A DNA stretch of 64,000 nucleotides from Candidatus Saccharibacteria bacterium UBA6664 (GCA_002455275.1 DKKO01000004.1:34496-98495); one strand, 5' to 3'; shown: positions 19,601 to 26,701, counted from the stretch's first letter. Program-made: numbers and translations. Notes: generated from the letters alone by a model not told the origin.

Positions 19601-20098
19601 TCGACGACTATGACAGTACGCGTGTATTCAGGGGCAAATCTTCACTCCACAACCGCTTCTGCGTCGGATACAATTGTCCTAAACAGATCTACCTCAACTG
19701 TTTTCAACCAAACAAATATTGGTATGGTATCCGGTCTCACTACAGCATGGGGTGTGTATATCGACGACCATAAAGCGTCGTCGGCCTTTTACGCCGGCTC
19801 GGCTTTTCCTCCATGGGGTCAAACTACGTCCTTCGGCGATACGATACTCGGTACACTTAACACATTTACTCCAAAGGACGTAAGCGGAGCAAACACTTCC
19901 TATGCTCGGTGGTACTACATGCAAAATACCATCGACGCCTCGCAGACCTATGGATACCCCGAGGACGTGAGTCGTGGACCGACCATATCAGACATGAACC
20001 TGTACTTCACAGCCGACCCGAGCAAACGCTTACAGCATGGACGAACCTTTACTGGAGGCGAGCAGCAACCGCTCGATACACCAAAATATGACTACTGA
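13661..20098 (+). CDS. Giant membrane-anchored Kelch-repeat surface protein with Gly-rich insertion
   Basis: 2145 residues. A basic N-terminus and a single membrane helix (about 33-52) are followed by an uncharacterised region (60-300). A first Kelch-like strand (FVYTVGG, about 350) is directly followed by a Gly-rich domain (about 365-665, opening TNTFTVPSGVSSITVEMWGAG) with many GGG runs, of the kind seen in tail-fibre and surface proteins. About 17 Kelch motifs (pattern LYxxGG) follow from about 705 to 1790, enough for two or three beta-propellers. Residues about 1810-2070 look like a concanavalin-type jelly-roll (WHRIEVYVNRTSTTMTVRVY). The C-terminus has no anchor. Probable role: binding of glycans or proteins outside the cell. 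The next gene overlaps its 3' end. Confidence 0.85.
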   Translation: MAKINTRVFVRRFHRWVNGIIPDTNTWSRPSIARSVVVLAGVGLIGYVAYGYLFPPSYELGKSKQLLSEVPAAIAKNLKYNGESQQFIYDNGVDADKESTQLSTTAVKISVPRDAGKGVVVEDGAHSVDFVMKPRFSTASGKAQDGRVIYPLSDRNGWLVYTVQSAGVKEDILLPSPSGDSKNFEYQLELGDTYKAKLEADGSVGIYGNSILSGDVKTGTADDAALLEKARKNADKTTLLFRIPKPEIREIDGSDTDVKARYVLDGSTLRVEVTNLLSAHYPISIDPTIYVASAEQFMAGNNETNIDFDVANSLIKKGSTTGARFDSWDPTTALPTGTWNAGSAAAGGFVYTVGGTTYNGQVFTSQGTNTFTVPSGVSSITVEMWGAGGGGGGGAASAAGAAGGGGGYVTSTHSVSAGENLTVYVGGGGAGGNYSSGGNDAGGGGGGGGYSSLYRSSTALAIAAGGGGGGGARNANSGGAGGAGGGTTGVAGTSIATKNGLGGGAGTPTTFGTAGSSTGNDGSDGASLAGGAGGDGRTNDGTDGSGAAGGLATGGAGGSPNINNTRAGGGGGGAGYYGGAGGGATSSTNGAAGGGGGGGSSYTIGSATSVTNTAGSGTSPGNSGDSDRGGAGDGGSGGSSLNNGSPGDNGIVVITWSGGGYSNSSAINWAKFNTTSGAIDSANPGNGACSGWCTASAYNLPSPRTNLALVAYNGFLYAIGGEDSSCTTGNGTGDGGVCKTVYIAKLGANGEPQLWHPSDSRQANWSYWYRDTDLSSPRSRMKVSAYNNRLYLMGGVTSASSTKSVVNSTQISSLSATGILGSWSSSTNLPYNAYGYASQIYNDRIYLIGGASSIGGSPLSTVYYSKLSSTDGTLGSWQQTTSLPAARMTDGGEMSSAWGAYMYVSGGCSATNASGYCTSIASNTYVASINADGTIDDWNAVGSLSDTRTSHSVLAWRGYIYEIGGCSAQNTSTGVCSTLVSTINYGTINQDGDASTVDISVAAGTSPCSGGSPTGCDLPGTTYIGNILPAAIVANGYLYVIGGCTSTACGSTSGNVAYTAISSTGKMTAPTCSAPNNLRGNIWCVDTTNTVSGGIAASSPVVFGGVLYLVGGLNGSSNTNAIVRTTLNSSDGTISAWTSQPMASGTGNLGVNSVSYNFAFARANPSSAGSSPGNLYILGGCTSSSNMGCTAYSQNVYKCNIGTSAALSGCTTSGQLQIGTISGASGTGLGIMSGAVYANYIYLIGGVAPSLVDIPSVRYAKIDNSNNIVTVSSGWVEDDTDMVVGRRRASAFGYNGYLYVTGGYDASLGELADIEFVKINVSDGSLGSTGDGFHVSTVEIDHRWGLTVPVSNSFAYAIGGCTVGDSPSCSTATDTIETFQIYNNDSGAPASYSTSANTYTTDANRVGASAAVYNGKLYIAGGCTGTTDCSATTASVMWTTIDSYGALGTWQQNPGTGNADLPAARAWGQLEVAGTSLYYVGGQNSAGTATNQSYYTDSINSSTGEPHWQLSSQTMPGSRKVVGAASWNNRIYVVGGLNTGGTPTAQTSVYYSSQQNSGGDLTGWSTGTSLSVARYGAAVVAYANNLYVLGGTDGTNYLSDVQFAPLGYREGSLSQSGTTVTGSGTTWTSGMVGKTLQYGDGTSSTITAFGSATSLTVSSNRTVASGTKYMIDDGSVGSWTYTNSLPIQLAQADAFAVNGYIYMLGGRTASTSCNPRTLVAPISANTTIVSGNNPTGIGEWYETNQRFTGARYGAAAAYYEGKAYVLGGGCGSTLTYGSPVSQQTTLLTQPQVAKYSRRIDTDTNVFPTKWLLNGVDNSIGARWQTNYQSAYDSYYIMHHATFDQGTNGNPVTETTTAYDNCYSSGSGSNNYSNAQYVSPGLSMYISTPGGTNGSGACNDDFSSISERYDRFYVRFASNPSSNTTIYSQTYDPSGVNEVIAGLRITTTGTLQIRDKTTAEGSELALGSGAWHRIEVYVNRTSTTMTVRVYSGANLHSTTASASDTIVLNRSTSTVFNQTNIGMVSGLTTAWGVYIDDHKASSAFYAGSAFPPWGQTTSFGDTILGTLNTFTPKDVSGANTSYARWYYMQNTIDASQTYGYPEDVSRGPTISDMNLYFTADPSKRLQHGRTFTGGEQQPLDTPKYDY
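14820..15600 (+). repeat. GGT-rich low-complexity tract coding for the Gly-rich domain
   Basis: Dense GGTGGTGGT and GGTGGAGGT runs encoding Gly-rich sequence, with strong G/T bias on the coding strand. It is in frame throughout and is not a CRISPR or satellite array. Runs like this are prone to slippage. Confidence 0.8.
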
Positions 20099-20807
20099 TC
20101 CTCGTCGGCCAGAATATCGCGTAGAGCCGAAGCGACCTGCCGTAACCGGTAAACTTATGCCGCGCTACACAGCGGCTCAGCCAATCAAAAAAACACCGTT
20201 TGGCATTCTATTTGGTTGGTTAAAAGCACTAGGAAGACTAGTCGCCAAGCTTTTGCGACCACTCACAGAGCTGTTTGCGAAGCATCCTCGCTTTTCAATG
20301 CTCGTTATTGTGCTCATCATCGGCTTGATTGGCTTATACATTTGGGTAAATGGAGCTATCCACACGAATGATTCACAAACTACTGCTAACGATACACAGG
20401 AAGATCTCGGCAGTGCCTCTCTCTCAAAAGGCAACCCCACATTTGATACCATCAGTCCCGCTTCCCTCAATATCGAACAAAAGGGTGGCTGGACACGTAT
20501 TAGCCCGCCAAGTAGAGAGCCAGTGTACGCTTACACCGATTCAATTGGTCAAATTCCTATTATTGTCAGTGAGCAGCGTCTTCCCAAAAAGCTCCAAGGT
20601 GATGTCGATCAAAATATATCTGATCTCGCATCATCGTACGCAGCCAACGACAAATTAAAGGCTGGGGACACAACTGTGTATATTGGTACTTCCGCCAAAG
20701 GACCTCAATCTGTTATTTTCGTCAAAAACAACCTTCTAGTTTTGATAAAATCTGACTCTGCGATTCCAGACAAGGCCTGGAAAACGTACATTAATTCGAT
20801 GAACTAG
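20088..20807 (+). CDS. Single-pass membrane protein downstream of the Kelch gene
   Basis: I take the ATG at 20088, which overlaps the end of the Kelch gene by 11 nt; an in-frame ATG at 20037 would overlap by 62 nt. The product is about 239 residues. A basic, Pro-rich cytoplasmic part is followed by a membrane helix (FSMLVIVLIIGLIGLYIWV) and an extracellular domain containing a Thr/Asn/Ser linker. The outer part has a compact alpha/beta look (GGWTRISPPSREPVYAYTD...PIIVSEQRLPKKL...). I do not recognise the family. Translational coupling with the Kelch gene suggests a shared role in its export or display. Its 3' end overlaps the convergent gene by 17 nt. Confidence 0.75.
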   Translation: MTTDPRRPEYRVEPKRPAVTGKLMPRYTAAQPIKKTPFGILFGWLKALGRLVAKLLRPLTELFAKHPRFSMLVIVLIIGLIGLYIWVNGAIHTNDSQTTANDTQEDLGSASLSKGNPTFDTISPASLNIEQKGGWTRISPPSREPVYAYTDSIGQIPIIVSEQRLPKKLQGDVDQNISDLASSYAANDKLKAGDTTVYIGTSAKGPQSVIFVKNNLLVLIKSDSAIPDKAWKTYINSMN

Positions 20808-21360
20808 ATTCAGTTGCCGGAGCAACTTTTAGGCTGCCTTTCACGACACCAGAGTTTTTAGCATTTTTACACGTTATCGTCACCGGCCAGGTGCCGTTTG
20901 GCGCTTGATTATCAACTGTCCACGACCAACTAGCTACACCAAATTCATCCGCAATTTTTTTCGTAAGGCCAGAATCTTCTGCTTTAACTTCGTTGTATTC
21001 AACCACAATGGTACAGGTAATGTTAGGATTTGTACGTATAGTAACACTAGCATTCTCACCTGGTGCAACTGGTGAGGTAAGCATTTGAATTGACACGCCG
21101 ACCCTAGCGTTGGCTGCTGGCATTGGCCGTCCGATAGTTGGTGTGGTATCTTCGACCGGTGGTGCTTCTACGGTACCATGCTGCGTTTGTTGGCTGTTGT
21201 ACCATAGGTACAGCGCAACAAGCCCGCCAATTAGTAGCACAGCCAGCATAAACAGGACCGTACCCCACCTCATCCTTTTAGCGCGACGTTCTTTTCGTAT
21301 GGCTCGTTCGGTAATAGATCTGTGCTTAAACACGCCTTTCGAACGTAGCTTTAGCGCCAT
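20791..21360 (-). CDS. Type II membrane protein with Ig-like outer domain
   Basis: 189 residues. A strongly basic N-terminus (KERRAKRMRW) precedes one membrane helix (about 32-54). A Gln/Pro/Thr linker follows, then a beta-sandwich-like domain (residues about 85-180) with VSIQMLTSPVAPGENASVTIRTNPNITC and a late Cys (ITCKN) that could form a disulphide. The pattern resembles Ig-like or CARDB-like extracellular domains. I do not recognise a named family. It is the second gene of a minus-strand pair with the gene at 21376 (15 nt apart) and converges, with overlap, on the 20088 gene. Confidence 0.75.
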   Translation of the reverse strand: MALKLRSKGVFKHRSITERAIRKERRAKRMRWGTVLFMLAVLLIGGLVALYLWYNSQQTQHGTVEAPPVEDTTPTIGRPMPAANARVGVSIQMLTSPVAPGENASVTIRTNPNITCTIVVEYNEVKAEDSGLTKKIADEFGVASWSWTVDNQAPNGTWPVTITCKNAKNSGVVKGSLKVAPATESSSSN

Positions 21361-21375
21361 TGTTGTTCGCCTTTA

Positions 21376-21948
21376 CTAGTTTTGTTGCTCTTGGTACTGT
21401 TTAATCGTCTTAGAAACAGTGCTGTCTTCTTTAAGATTTTCGAAGAATAGTACTTGGTCTTTGCTAATAATCATCTCGTCATCAGGACCATGAATCTCGC
21501 TACCAAGCTTAATTAGCTCGACATCAGATGCAGTGTTGTCGCTTGTTTGTTGAGGATTCTTATCGTCTTTCGTCGTTGACTTTGCCTGAAGATAGAAAAT
21601 GTCTTTTAACGCCATGTATTCGCCATTTACAATGTGTAGCTTACCAAAGTACACTTGGCCGTTTGTAAAGAATACCGCTTGGTATTTGCCACCATCAATC
21701 GTAGATGCAACACTGCCCGAGCGTACAAACATCCACCAGCCAACAAATACTACAGCGGCAACTGCGAGTGCAACGAGGCCCATTTTTAGCCATTTACCCA
21801 TATTTCGCGCTTTCTTTGGTTCTTCTTTTGAGCTACGTTTGCGTGGTGCAGGTAATTCAGCAGTGGTGTCTTGCTCATCATCAGGTCGTTCTGAGTTTGG
21901 TCGCTGTGGCGTAGCAGGCCGGTTTGTCCGATATGACATACTGTCCAT
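21376..21948 (-). CDS. Membrane protein of unknown function with acidic/Pro-rich head
   Basis: 190 residues. The N-terminal 50 residues are charged and Pro-rich (cytoplasmic, probably disordered), then a membrane helix (about 53-74) with a WWMFVR border. The outer domain (FFTNGQVYFGKLHIVNGEYMALKDIFYLQ...ELIKLGSEIHGPDDEMIISKDQVLFFENL) shows a repeated beta pattern. I recall similar small proteins in CPR genomes, without known function. A GGGAG lies about 12 nt before the ATG, and a TATGAT -10 farther upstream. It probably forms an operon with the gene at 20791. Confidence 0.75.
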   Translation of the reverse strand: MDSMSYRTNRPATPQRPNSERPDDEQDTTAELPAPRKRSSKEEPKKARNMGKWLKMGLVALAVAAVVFVGWWMFVRSGSVASTIDGGKYQAVFFTNGQVYFGKLHIVNGEYMALKDIFYLQAKSTTKDDKNPQQTSDNTASDVELIKLGSEIHGPDDEMIISKDQVLFFENLKEDSTVSKTIKQYQEQQN

Positions 21949-22042
21949 ATGTGTATGTTGTCTCCCTATTACTTTAAACAGTTACCTATATCATAGCATA
22001 AGGGTAATAGCTCTCGCAATTACCCAATTTGGCAAGCGATAT

Positions 22043-22228
22043 TTATTTTTCTTTTAAGTATTTGCCTGCAACACTTAACGCGAACGATGGAAGGATAATA
22101 AACACGCAGGTAAATAGAAGCTTCGAGAGAATGCTATCATCTTTTGGCTGTGTAAACACCACTGCGATTCCTATCACTCCGAAGGCTAATGAAGCCCAAA
22201 TAAATACTTTAGTTGCGATTTTTTGCAT
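22043..22228 (-). CDS. Small two-helix membrane protein
   Basis: 61 residues with two hydrophobic helices (about 7-27 and 35-56) joined by a short charged loop (TQPKDDS), ending in KYLKEK. No family recognised. It is supported as a gene by its promoter: TGC-TATACT (minus strand, 22235-22240) lies exactly 6 nt before the ATG, mirroring the divergent gene at 22270. The size and lack of a ribosome-binding site fit a leaderless mRNA. Confidence 0.6.
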   Translation of the reverse strand: MQKIATKVFIWASLAFGVIGIAVVFTQPKDDSILSKLLFTCVFIILPSFALSVAGKYLKEK

Positions 22229-22269
22229 AGTTTTAGTATAGCACTGGGTGTACTTGCTATACTAACTAC
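22229..22269. promoter_or_regulatory. Compact divergent promoter pair, both leaderless
   Basis: In 41 bp there are two TGC-TATACT boxes, one for each strand (22235-22240 minus, 22258-22263 plus), each 6 nt from its start codon. The -35 region of each lies over the -10 of the other, so the two promoters probably exclude one another. Confidence 0.6.
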
Positions 22270-22581
22270 ATGATTGGCTCACGCATACCTGCTGGTACTG
22301 TGCACAAAATGCCAGCAGATCTTCGCAAAAAACTCAGTGGTGACAAAACTGCGTTGGCATTGTGGTACGATATTACACCGCTGGCTCGCAACGAGTTTAT
22401 TTGCTGGGTCGAGAACGCCAAAGCAATCGAAACTCGTGAACGGCGTGTTCGCCGTACCGTCGAAGAACTGCTAGAGGGCAAACGTCGCCCTTGCTGCTGG
22501 ATTGGCTGCACACATCGGCCCGATAAGCCAGTTAGTCCTTCCGTACGTTCAGTTCTGGACAGAAAATCTCGCTCAAAATAG
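22270..22581 (+). CDS. YdeI/OmdA-type small protein
   Basis: 103 residues. The segment LSGDKTALALWYDITPLARNEFICWVENAKAIETRERRVRRTVEELLEGKRRPCCW fits the C-terminal domain of the YdeI/OmpD-associated family: a short helix pair with the conserved PLARNEFI-W-(E/D)-AK---TR--R----E-L--GK pattern. Family members are small cytosolic proteins of poorly defined role (bacteriocin or stress resistance has been suggested). The Cys-Cys and late Cys-His (CCWIGCTH) could bind metal, which is a guess. It converges on the phosphatase gene with 13 nt between stops. Confidence 0.75.
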   Translation: MIGSRIPAGTVHKMPADLRKKLSGDKTALALWYDITPLARNEFICWVENAKAIETRERRVRRTVEELLEGKRRPCCWIGCTHRPDKPVSPSVRSVLDRKSRSK

Positions 22582-22594
22582 AGTACAGCCCCCG

Positions 22595-24595
22595 TCAGAA
22601 TATCGACTTATTATCACCAAAATCACTCTTCCAAACTCCACGATCAGAGAACGAAGATAACCAAGCTACTTTCCAAAGCAAGGTTGAAGAACCTTGTTGC
22701 CTTGCAAGGACTAAATCATCCTTCCCGTTACCATTGAAATCACCAATTCGATAGCGATCAGCGTCGTTGCCGTAATCAAGCGAACTCGTCAAAGGCCCCG
22801 TGAACACCGATCCGTTCGACACAGCTCTCTTAATCCGTGCTTGGAGCATGGAGTCAAGTTTGATATAGACAATGTCATCTTTTTTATCCCCATTAATGTC
22901 TGCAACCCTAAATACATCGCTAGGGTCTCCAGCGTCTTCGATCCATAGCGATGGTGTCTCAAAAGAGACTCCGTTACTTTTCGCGACCATCCACGAAGAC
23001 ACCTTCGTGTTTTCTGGCTGCATGATCGCAATGTCGTCTTTTCCAGTACCAGCATTAAAGTTGCCCACGTAGAATCTACTATTAGCATCTCCCAGGTCTG
23101 CACTCCATTGCGTCGGTGATTTGAACTGATGTTTATCAGACAAGCTCACCTGCCACGCTATCGTATCTCCTACAGGCTCAGTAAACGCAATGTCGTCTAT
23201 GCCACTACCGCCATTGAAGTTTCCAACATAGAAGCTTGAGTTTTTATTTCCGAGATCATTATTCCAGATTTTACCGCTATTGAACGACTTGCCGTTCGAT
23301 AGAGCAACTCGTAGCTGTACTGTATCATCATCGATAATTCGACTATATGCAATGTCATCGCGACCATCGCCATTGAAGTCGCCGCTATAAAATTTGTCAC
23401 CGGCACTACCAAAATCTGCTGCCCAAATTGTACCTGTGTTAAAGCTACTCCCTGTAGATTTTGCCACCCGCCAGGCGATTGTGTCCCCGTTTGGATCTGC
23501 GTAAATTAAATCATCGCGACCATCGCCATTGAAGTCGCCCGCCAGGTTGGTTGCTTCGTCAAGCGTATTCGTAAGTGCATCACCTGTGTCGGTAATAACA
23601 AACTCGTCTTTATACGCGCCTTTAGCCGCTACAAATTCACCATGGAGCTTATTACCCAAAATAGTAAGCACTAGGTTTCCATAGCTAGGGCTTGCGTTCT
23701 TACCACTCGCTTTCAAGAAATAACCGCCTTCGGCATCTTTGTAGTTAATGCTGTACGAGGAGTGTCCTCCGTTACCTACAATTACTTCGATTGGTCCATC
23801 GCCCTTAACGAAAGCGTTGTTTGGTGCATCGGACACCACACAGTCTTCATCGTAACCATTTACTTTTAGTGTCGTACAGCTTGTACCGTGCGTAAGCTGT
23901 TTGGTGCGTTGGTACATATGTTCATGGGCGTGCAATACCAAATCTACTTTTTTCACGATGAGGAGATTTGTGAGGTCCGTCCCAATTTCACACGTAGGTT
24001 TTTCACCTACCGTCACACAGGCTCTATGAACCCCAACGATTACCCAGTCGGCTCCCGCTCCCGCAGCACCATCTATCCAATTTGAGAGATCTACATACTC
24101 AGGACTTCCGCTCGTAAAGCCATAGCTTGTGCCTTCCACGGTTAGGCTGGCCGAAATCATGATTATGCGCACATTGTCGACGTCGAAGTAGTAATTTATG
24201 GGGTACGTTCCACCACCAATCCCAAATCGGTCAGGTAGGCAGCTGGCAAAGTCCATTATGTAACCGTTGCGTTGTGAACTATCTTCATGGTTGCCTGTTA
24301 AAAGTTGAAAAGGGAACGCGTCGGGATCTACACCGCCTACAATAAGATTTTGTCTTACAAAATCGCACCAGCTACTTTCGTTGCTGGGGTTGCTATTACT
24401 GCCATAGCTTAAATCTCCAAGAGCTAAGTGAGCGTCTGGATTAATCCTGGCAATATCTCTAATGACATTGTCTGTATCAGCTGTTTGACCATAGTCACCA
24501 GACGCAGTAAAAACAGTTGCGCTCGCGACAGGCTGATTAGATAACGCAACTATAATCGCGAGGCTAATTAAACAAGCTACCACTACATACCGCAT
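22595..24595 (-). CDS. Secreted purple-acid-phosphatase-like metallophosphoesterase with FG-GAP repeats
   Basis: 666 residues with a signal peptide (1-26). The five metal-binding blocks of purple acid phosphatases are all present in order: GDYG (33-36), GDLSY (60-64), GNHE (101-104), VGVH (187-190) and HAHEH (222-226). The first block has Asp-x-Gly rather than the Asp-x-His of ordinary calcineurin-like enzymes. From about 345 to the end there are about six FG-GAP/VCBS-type repeats (DFNGDGRDDLIY, NFNAGTGKDDIA and others) that would bind calcium and form a propeller. Expected role: extracellular phosphate release or turnover of phosphorylated glycans. A GATAAT box 6 nt before the ATG suggests a leaderless mRNA. 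Confidence 0.85.
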   Translation of the reverse strand: MRYVVVACLISLAIIVALSNQPVASATVFTASGDYGQTADTDNVIRDIARINPDAHLALGDLSYGSNSNPSNESSWCDFVRQNLIVGGVDPDAFPFQLLTGNHEDSSQRNGYIMDFASCLPDRFGIGGGTYPINYYFDVDNVRIIMISASLTVEGTSYGFTSGSPEYVDLSNWIDGAAGAGADWVIVGVHRACVTVGEKPTCEIGTDLTNLLIVKKVDLVLHAHEHMYQRTKQLTHGTSCTTLKVNGYDEDCVVSDAPNNAFVKGDGPIEVIVGNGGHSSYSINYKDAEGGYFLKASGKNASPSYGNLVLTILGNKLHGEFVAAKGAYKDEFVITDTGDALTNTLDEATNLAGDFNGDGRDDLIYADPNGDTIAWRVAKSTGSSFNTGTIWAADFGSAGDKFYSGDFNGDGRDDIAYSRIIDDDTVQLRVALSNGKSFNSGKIWNNDLGNKNSSFYVGNFNGGSGIDDIAFTEPVGDTIAWQVSLSDKHQFKSPTQWSADLGDANSRFYVGNFNAGTGKDDIAIMQPENTKVSSWMVAKSNGVSFETPSLWIEDAGDPSDVFRVADINGDKKDDIVYIKLDSMLQARIKRAVSNGSVFTGPLTSSLDYGNDADRYRIGDFNGNGKDDLVLARQQGSSTLLWKVAWLSSFSDRGVWKSDFGDNKSIF

Positions 24596-24687
24596 GCGTT
24601 TATTATCTCATAATATCTAAGTCCGTTGAAAATACGCTTCTTATGCATCAGAAGGATTAATCTCGAACGACTAGCTTCTGTAAAATT

Positions 24688-24729
24688 TGAAAAAAGCCAG
24701 ATCAAATGATCTGACGTTTTTCATGGCTC
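24688..24729 (-). repeat. Distal copy of tRNA-Asn 3' end plus terminator
   Basis: On the minus strand it reads GAGCCATGAAAAACGTCAG.. and forms a stem (CAGATCA/TGATCTG) between an A-run and a T-run. It repeats the bases that directly follow and include the last 6 nt of the tRNA-Asn gene (26918-26960), differing by one inserted C. It also serves as the terminator of the last pilin-like gene, 24 nt after its stop. Confidence 0.8.
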
Positions 24730-24752
24730 ACTCTAGTGAATGCAACCCGCAA

Positions 24753-25376
24753 CTATTCGACTACTTCGAGAGACTTCAGCCAATTTAATCTAATAGCTTT
24801 TACTTCAGTAAGTACCGCTCTTAGCTCTGAATCATTGTTTTGATAAATATCTGTACAAAGTTCATCTTGTTTAGTTGGTCCACTAAGATAGAGGTCTTTG
24901 TCTCCCACCTGGACAACTGACCCGTCAGCTAGCGCTTCTTCAATAGTGTCCTTGCCTATAAAACGCGGTAGGATGTTGCCGTCCAAAAGTTCCTTACGAG
25001 TTTGGGCATTGATCAGACCGGCTATATGCTCTTTGCAATGTTCACTTACATCCTTGTCATGATAATACTTACGAATGGGGGAGTATGCGATTTCCAGTGC
25101 TGAGCTTGCATCTTCTGCAACGATAATTATCTTCTCGTTGTTATCGTTCAACGGGTATCTCAGTACTGAGCCATTTATTGGTACCGTTTTATATATAACT
25201 TTCTTTTTTGTGTTCGTTGTTTTAACATTATCAGCTTGTATATTCGAATCTGTTTCGCTAGCCACTGGCTCCTTGTAAATAAAATTCTGCCAAAACACAA
25301 AGCCAAGTGCACCAACTAGAGCAATGACTAGACCGATAATTAATACTGCGTGTGCGAAGCCTTTTTGTTGTGTCAT
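24753..25376 (-). CDS. Pilin-leader-like membrane protein (paralogue A)
   Basis: I use the ATG at 25376 rather than the TTG at 25391, because the paralogue at 26701 starts at the same ATG and the shared AAAGGG sits about 6 nt before it. The product is about 207 residues. It opens MTQQKGF then a long hydrophobic helix (AHAVLIIGLVIALVGALGFVFW). This resembles a type IV prepilin leader (Lys-Gly before Phe, then helix) but lacks Glu at position +5. The outer domain (about 60-205) has two Cys (SEHCKEH, DELCTDI). Its first 37 residues are the same as those of paralogue C, with identical DNA, and the rest is unrelated. Last of three same-strand genes. Confidence 0.75.
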   Translation of the reverse strand: MTQQKGFAHAVLIIGLVIALVGALGFVFWQNFIYKEPVASETDSNIQADNVKTTNTKKKVIYKTVPINGSVLRYPLNDNNEKIIIVAEDASSALEIAYSPIRKYYHDKDVSEHCKEHIAGLINAQTRKELLDGNILPRFIGKDTIEEALADGSVVQVGDKDLYLSGPTKQDELCTDIYQNNDSELRAVLTEVKAIRLNWLKSLEVVE

Positions 25377-25388
25377 TTGATGCCCTTT
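25267..25388 (-). repeat. 122-bp identical 5' gene cassette, copy 1
   Basis: Covers the ribosome-binding site, start codon and first 37 codons of paralogue A. It is identical base for base to 26592-26713. The gene between them carries a shorter, slightly diverged version (about 26031-26117). Confidence 0.9.
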
Positions 25389-25408
25389 CAACTGCCCTCT
25401 ACGCTAAA

Positions 25409-26131
25409 TCATTGGTAAGTGACAGACTCGAGAATAGAAATCATTTCTTTCGCTTCGTCACTTTTCATAAATTTTGTTGGTTCTTGAAAATCTACAGTTG
25501 CTCCAGCATCAATGAAATGGCCGGTCTTGGCTTCTGGTCGCTTGCACAGAGCTTGATCAGTTCCTTCACAACCAGTTTTGGCAAGAATGAGGTCTATACC
25601 AGATTTAGCTATAGAGCCCGCTGGATACGTGCGCGAGAAGACGTAGATAGAGGCGTCATTTAGATGGCTAGATTTTGCCGAGTATAGCTTTTCGAAATTT
25701 GGGCACAAGCTAAGTTCGTTTTTTCCGTTTTCATCGTAGTTATCATCAAACGGACATCCAAAAATTCTTTCGCCAAACTGCCATGACGGACCATACGAAG
25801 GAATACTGAATGAAAGCTTTATTCCGTTATCTCTTTTTAATGTCGCTGTATTATCAGTCCCGTATGAGTTTTCTTTATAGTTTTTAGTGAGCATCCAATT
25901 CGATGGATAACTAAACACCAGATTTTCTGAGGGCATGACATAACTTTCGGTCAGTTTGATAGTTGTGTCTGGTTTTTTGCTTTTCTTTGTCATTATTTGC
26001 GTATTTGTTGCAGCAGGCGCTTTATGGACAAAATTCTGCCAAAACACAAAGCCAAGTGCACCAATCAGCGCAATGACTAGACCGATAATTAATACTGCGT
26101 GTGCGAAGCCTTTTTGAGATCTTACGTTCAT
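25409..26131 (-). CDS. Pilin-leader-like membrane protein (paralogue B)
   Basis: 240 residues starting MNVRSQKGF, followed by the same hydrophobic helix as its two neighbours (one Val to Ile change). A Thr/Lys linker leads to an outer domain of about 190 residues with FSYPSNWMLTKNY, which resembles the PsbP/lipoprotein-like fold often found in extracellular proteins of Gram-positive bacteria. Four Cys (FGCPFDD, SLCPNF, TGCEG, ALCKR) could make two disulphides. A good Shine-Dalgarno (AGGAAGG) lies 6-8 nt before the ATG. It shares only the leader with A and C. Confidence 0.75.
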   Translation of the reverse strand: MNVRSQKGFAHAVLIIGLVIALIGALGFVFWQNFVHKAPAATNTQIMTKKSKKPDTTIKLTESYVMPSENLVFSYPSNWMLTKNYKENSYGTDNTATLKRDNGIKLSFSIPSYGPSWQFGERIFGCPFDDNYDENGKNELSLCPNFEKLYSAKSSHLNDASIYVFSRTYPAGSIAKSGIDLILAKTGCEGTDQALCKRPEAKTGHFIDAGATVDFQEPTKFMKSDEAKEMISILESVTYQ

Positions 26132-26143
26132 TTAAACCTTCCT

Positions 26144-26701
26144 TTAGTATATCTTCCGCTTACTTGCTTCGTCCAAACACAAGCCGACAACTTCGCTAGG
26201 AATATCTAGGTTATCAACTTTTTCGCAACTAAACCATCCATCTCCAACATGGTATGCTACCAACCTCCAAGAACCTGCATCGTCATTAAGTACAAATGCC
26301 CCGGCGTTACTACCGCAACCTCCTGCTACATACAACCATGTTTGCTCTTCGTTTATTCTACCGTGCTGCTTATACTCAAGTGGTCCAAGTGATGGGCTCG
26401 ATGCTGTCACTTTAGTAAGCATGCTCGTGTCGAAATCATTTGATCCATCGCTTATGCCTAAAATACATCCTTTTGGCAGTACTGCCTCGAGGGCCGGTTT
26501 AGTTAATAAGGCTTTTGAAATTTTAGGGTCGTGAGATTCTTGAGCAACATTATTTGAATCGGATTTAACGAATACTGTCTTCGTCGTTACAGGCTCCTTG
26601 TAAATAAAATTCTGCCAAAACACAAAGCCAAGTGCACCAACTAGAGCAATGACTAGACCGATAATTAATACTGCGTGTGCGAAGCCTTTTTGTTGTGTCA
26701 T
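26144..26701 (-). CDS. Pilin-leader-like membrane protein (paralogue C)
   Basis: 185 residues. Residues 1-37 (MTQQKGFAHAVLIIGLVIAL..WQNFIYKEPV) equal those of paralogue A. The outer domain (about 60-185) is different: LEAVLPKGCILGISDGSNDFDTSMLTKVTASSPSLG..WLYVAGGCGSNAGAFVLNDDAGSWRLVAYHVGDGWFSCEKVDNL, with four Cys. I do not recognise the fold. It is the first gene of the triplet, 12 nt before gene B. No -10 box was identified, although the region upstream is A/T-rich. Confidence 0.75.
   Translation of the reverse strand: MTQQKGFAHAVLIIGLVIALVGALGFVFWQNFIYKEPVTTKTVFVKSDSNNVAQESHDPKISKALLTKPALEAVLPKGCILGISDGSNDFDTSMLTKVTASSPSLGPLEYKQHGRINEEQTWLYVAGGCGSNAGAFVLNDDAGSWRLVAYHVGDGWFSCEKVDNLDIPSEVVGLCLDEASKRKIY

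Noticed and set aside
20088..20098. TGA recoded as glycine (SR1/Gracilibacteria code)
   Set aside because: TGA ends the Kelch gene at the expected place, and no conserved gene here has in-frame TGA.
24596..24752. Small gene between the phosphatase and the pilin-like triplet
   Set aside because: Only the terminator repeat is supported; short frames here lack start signals or motifs.
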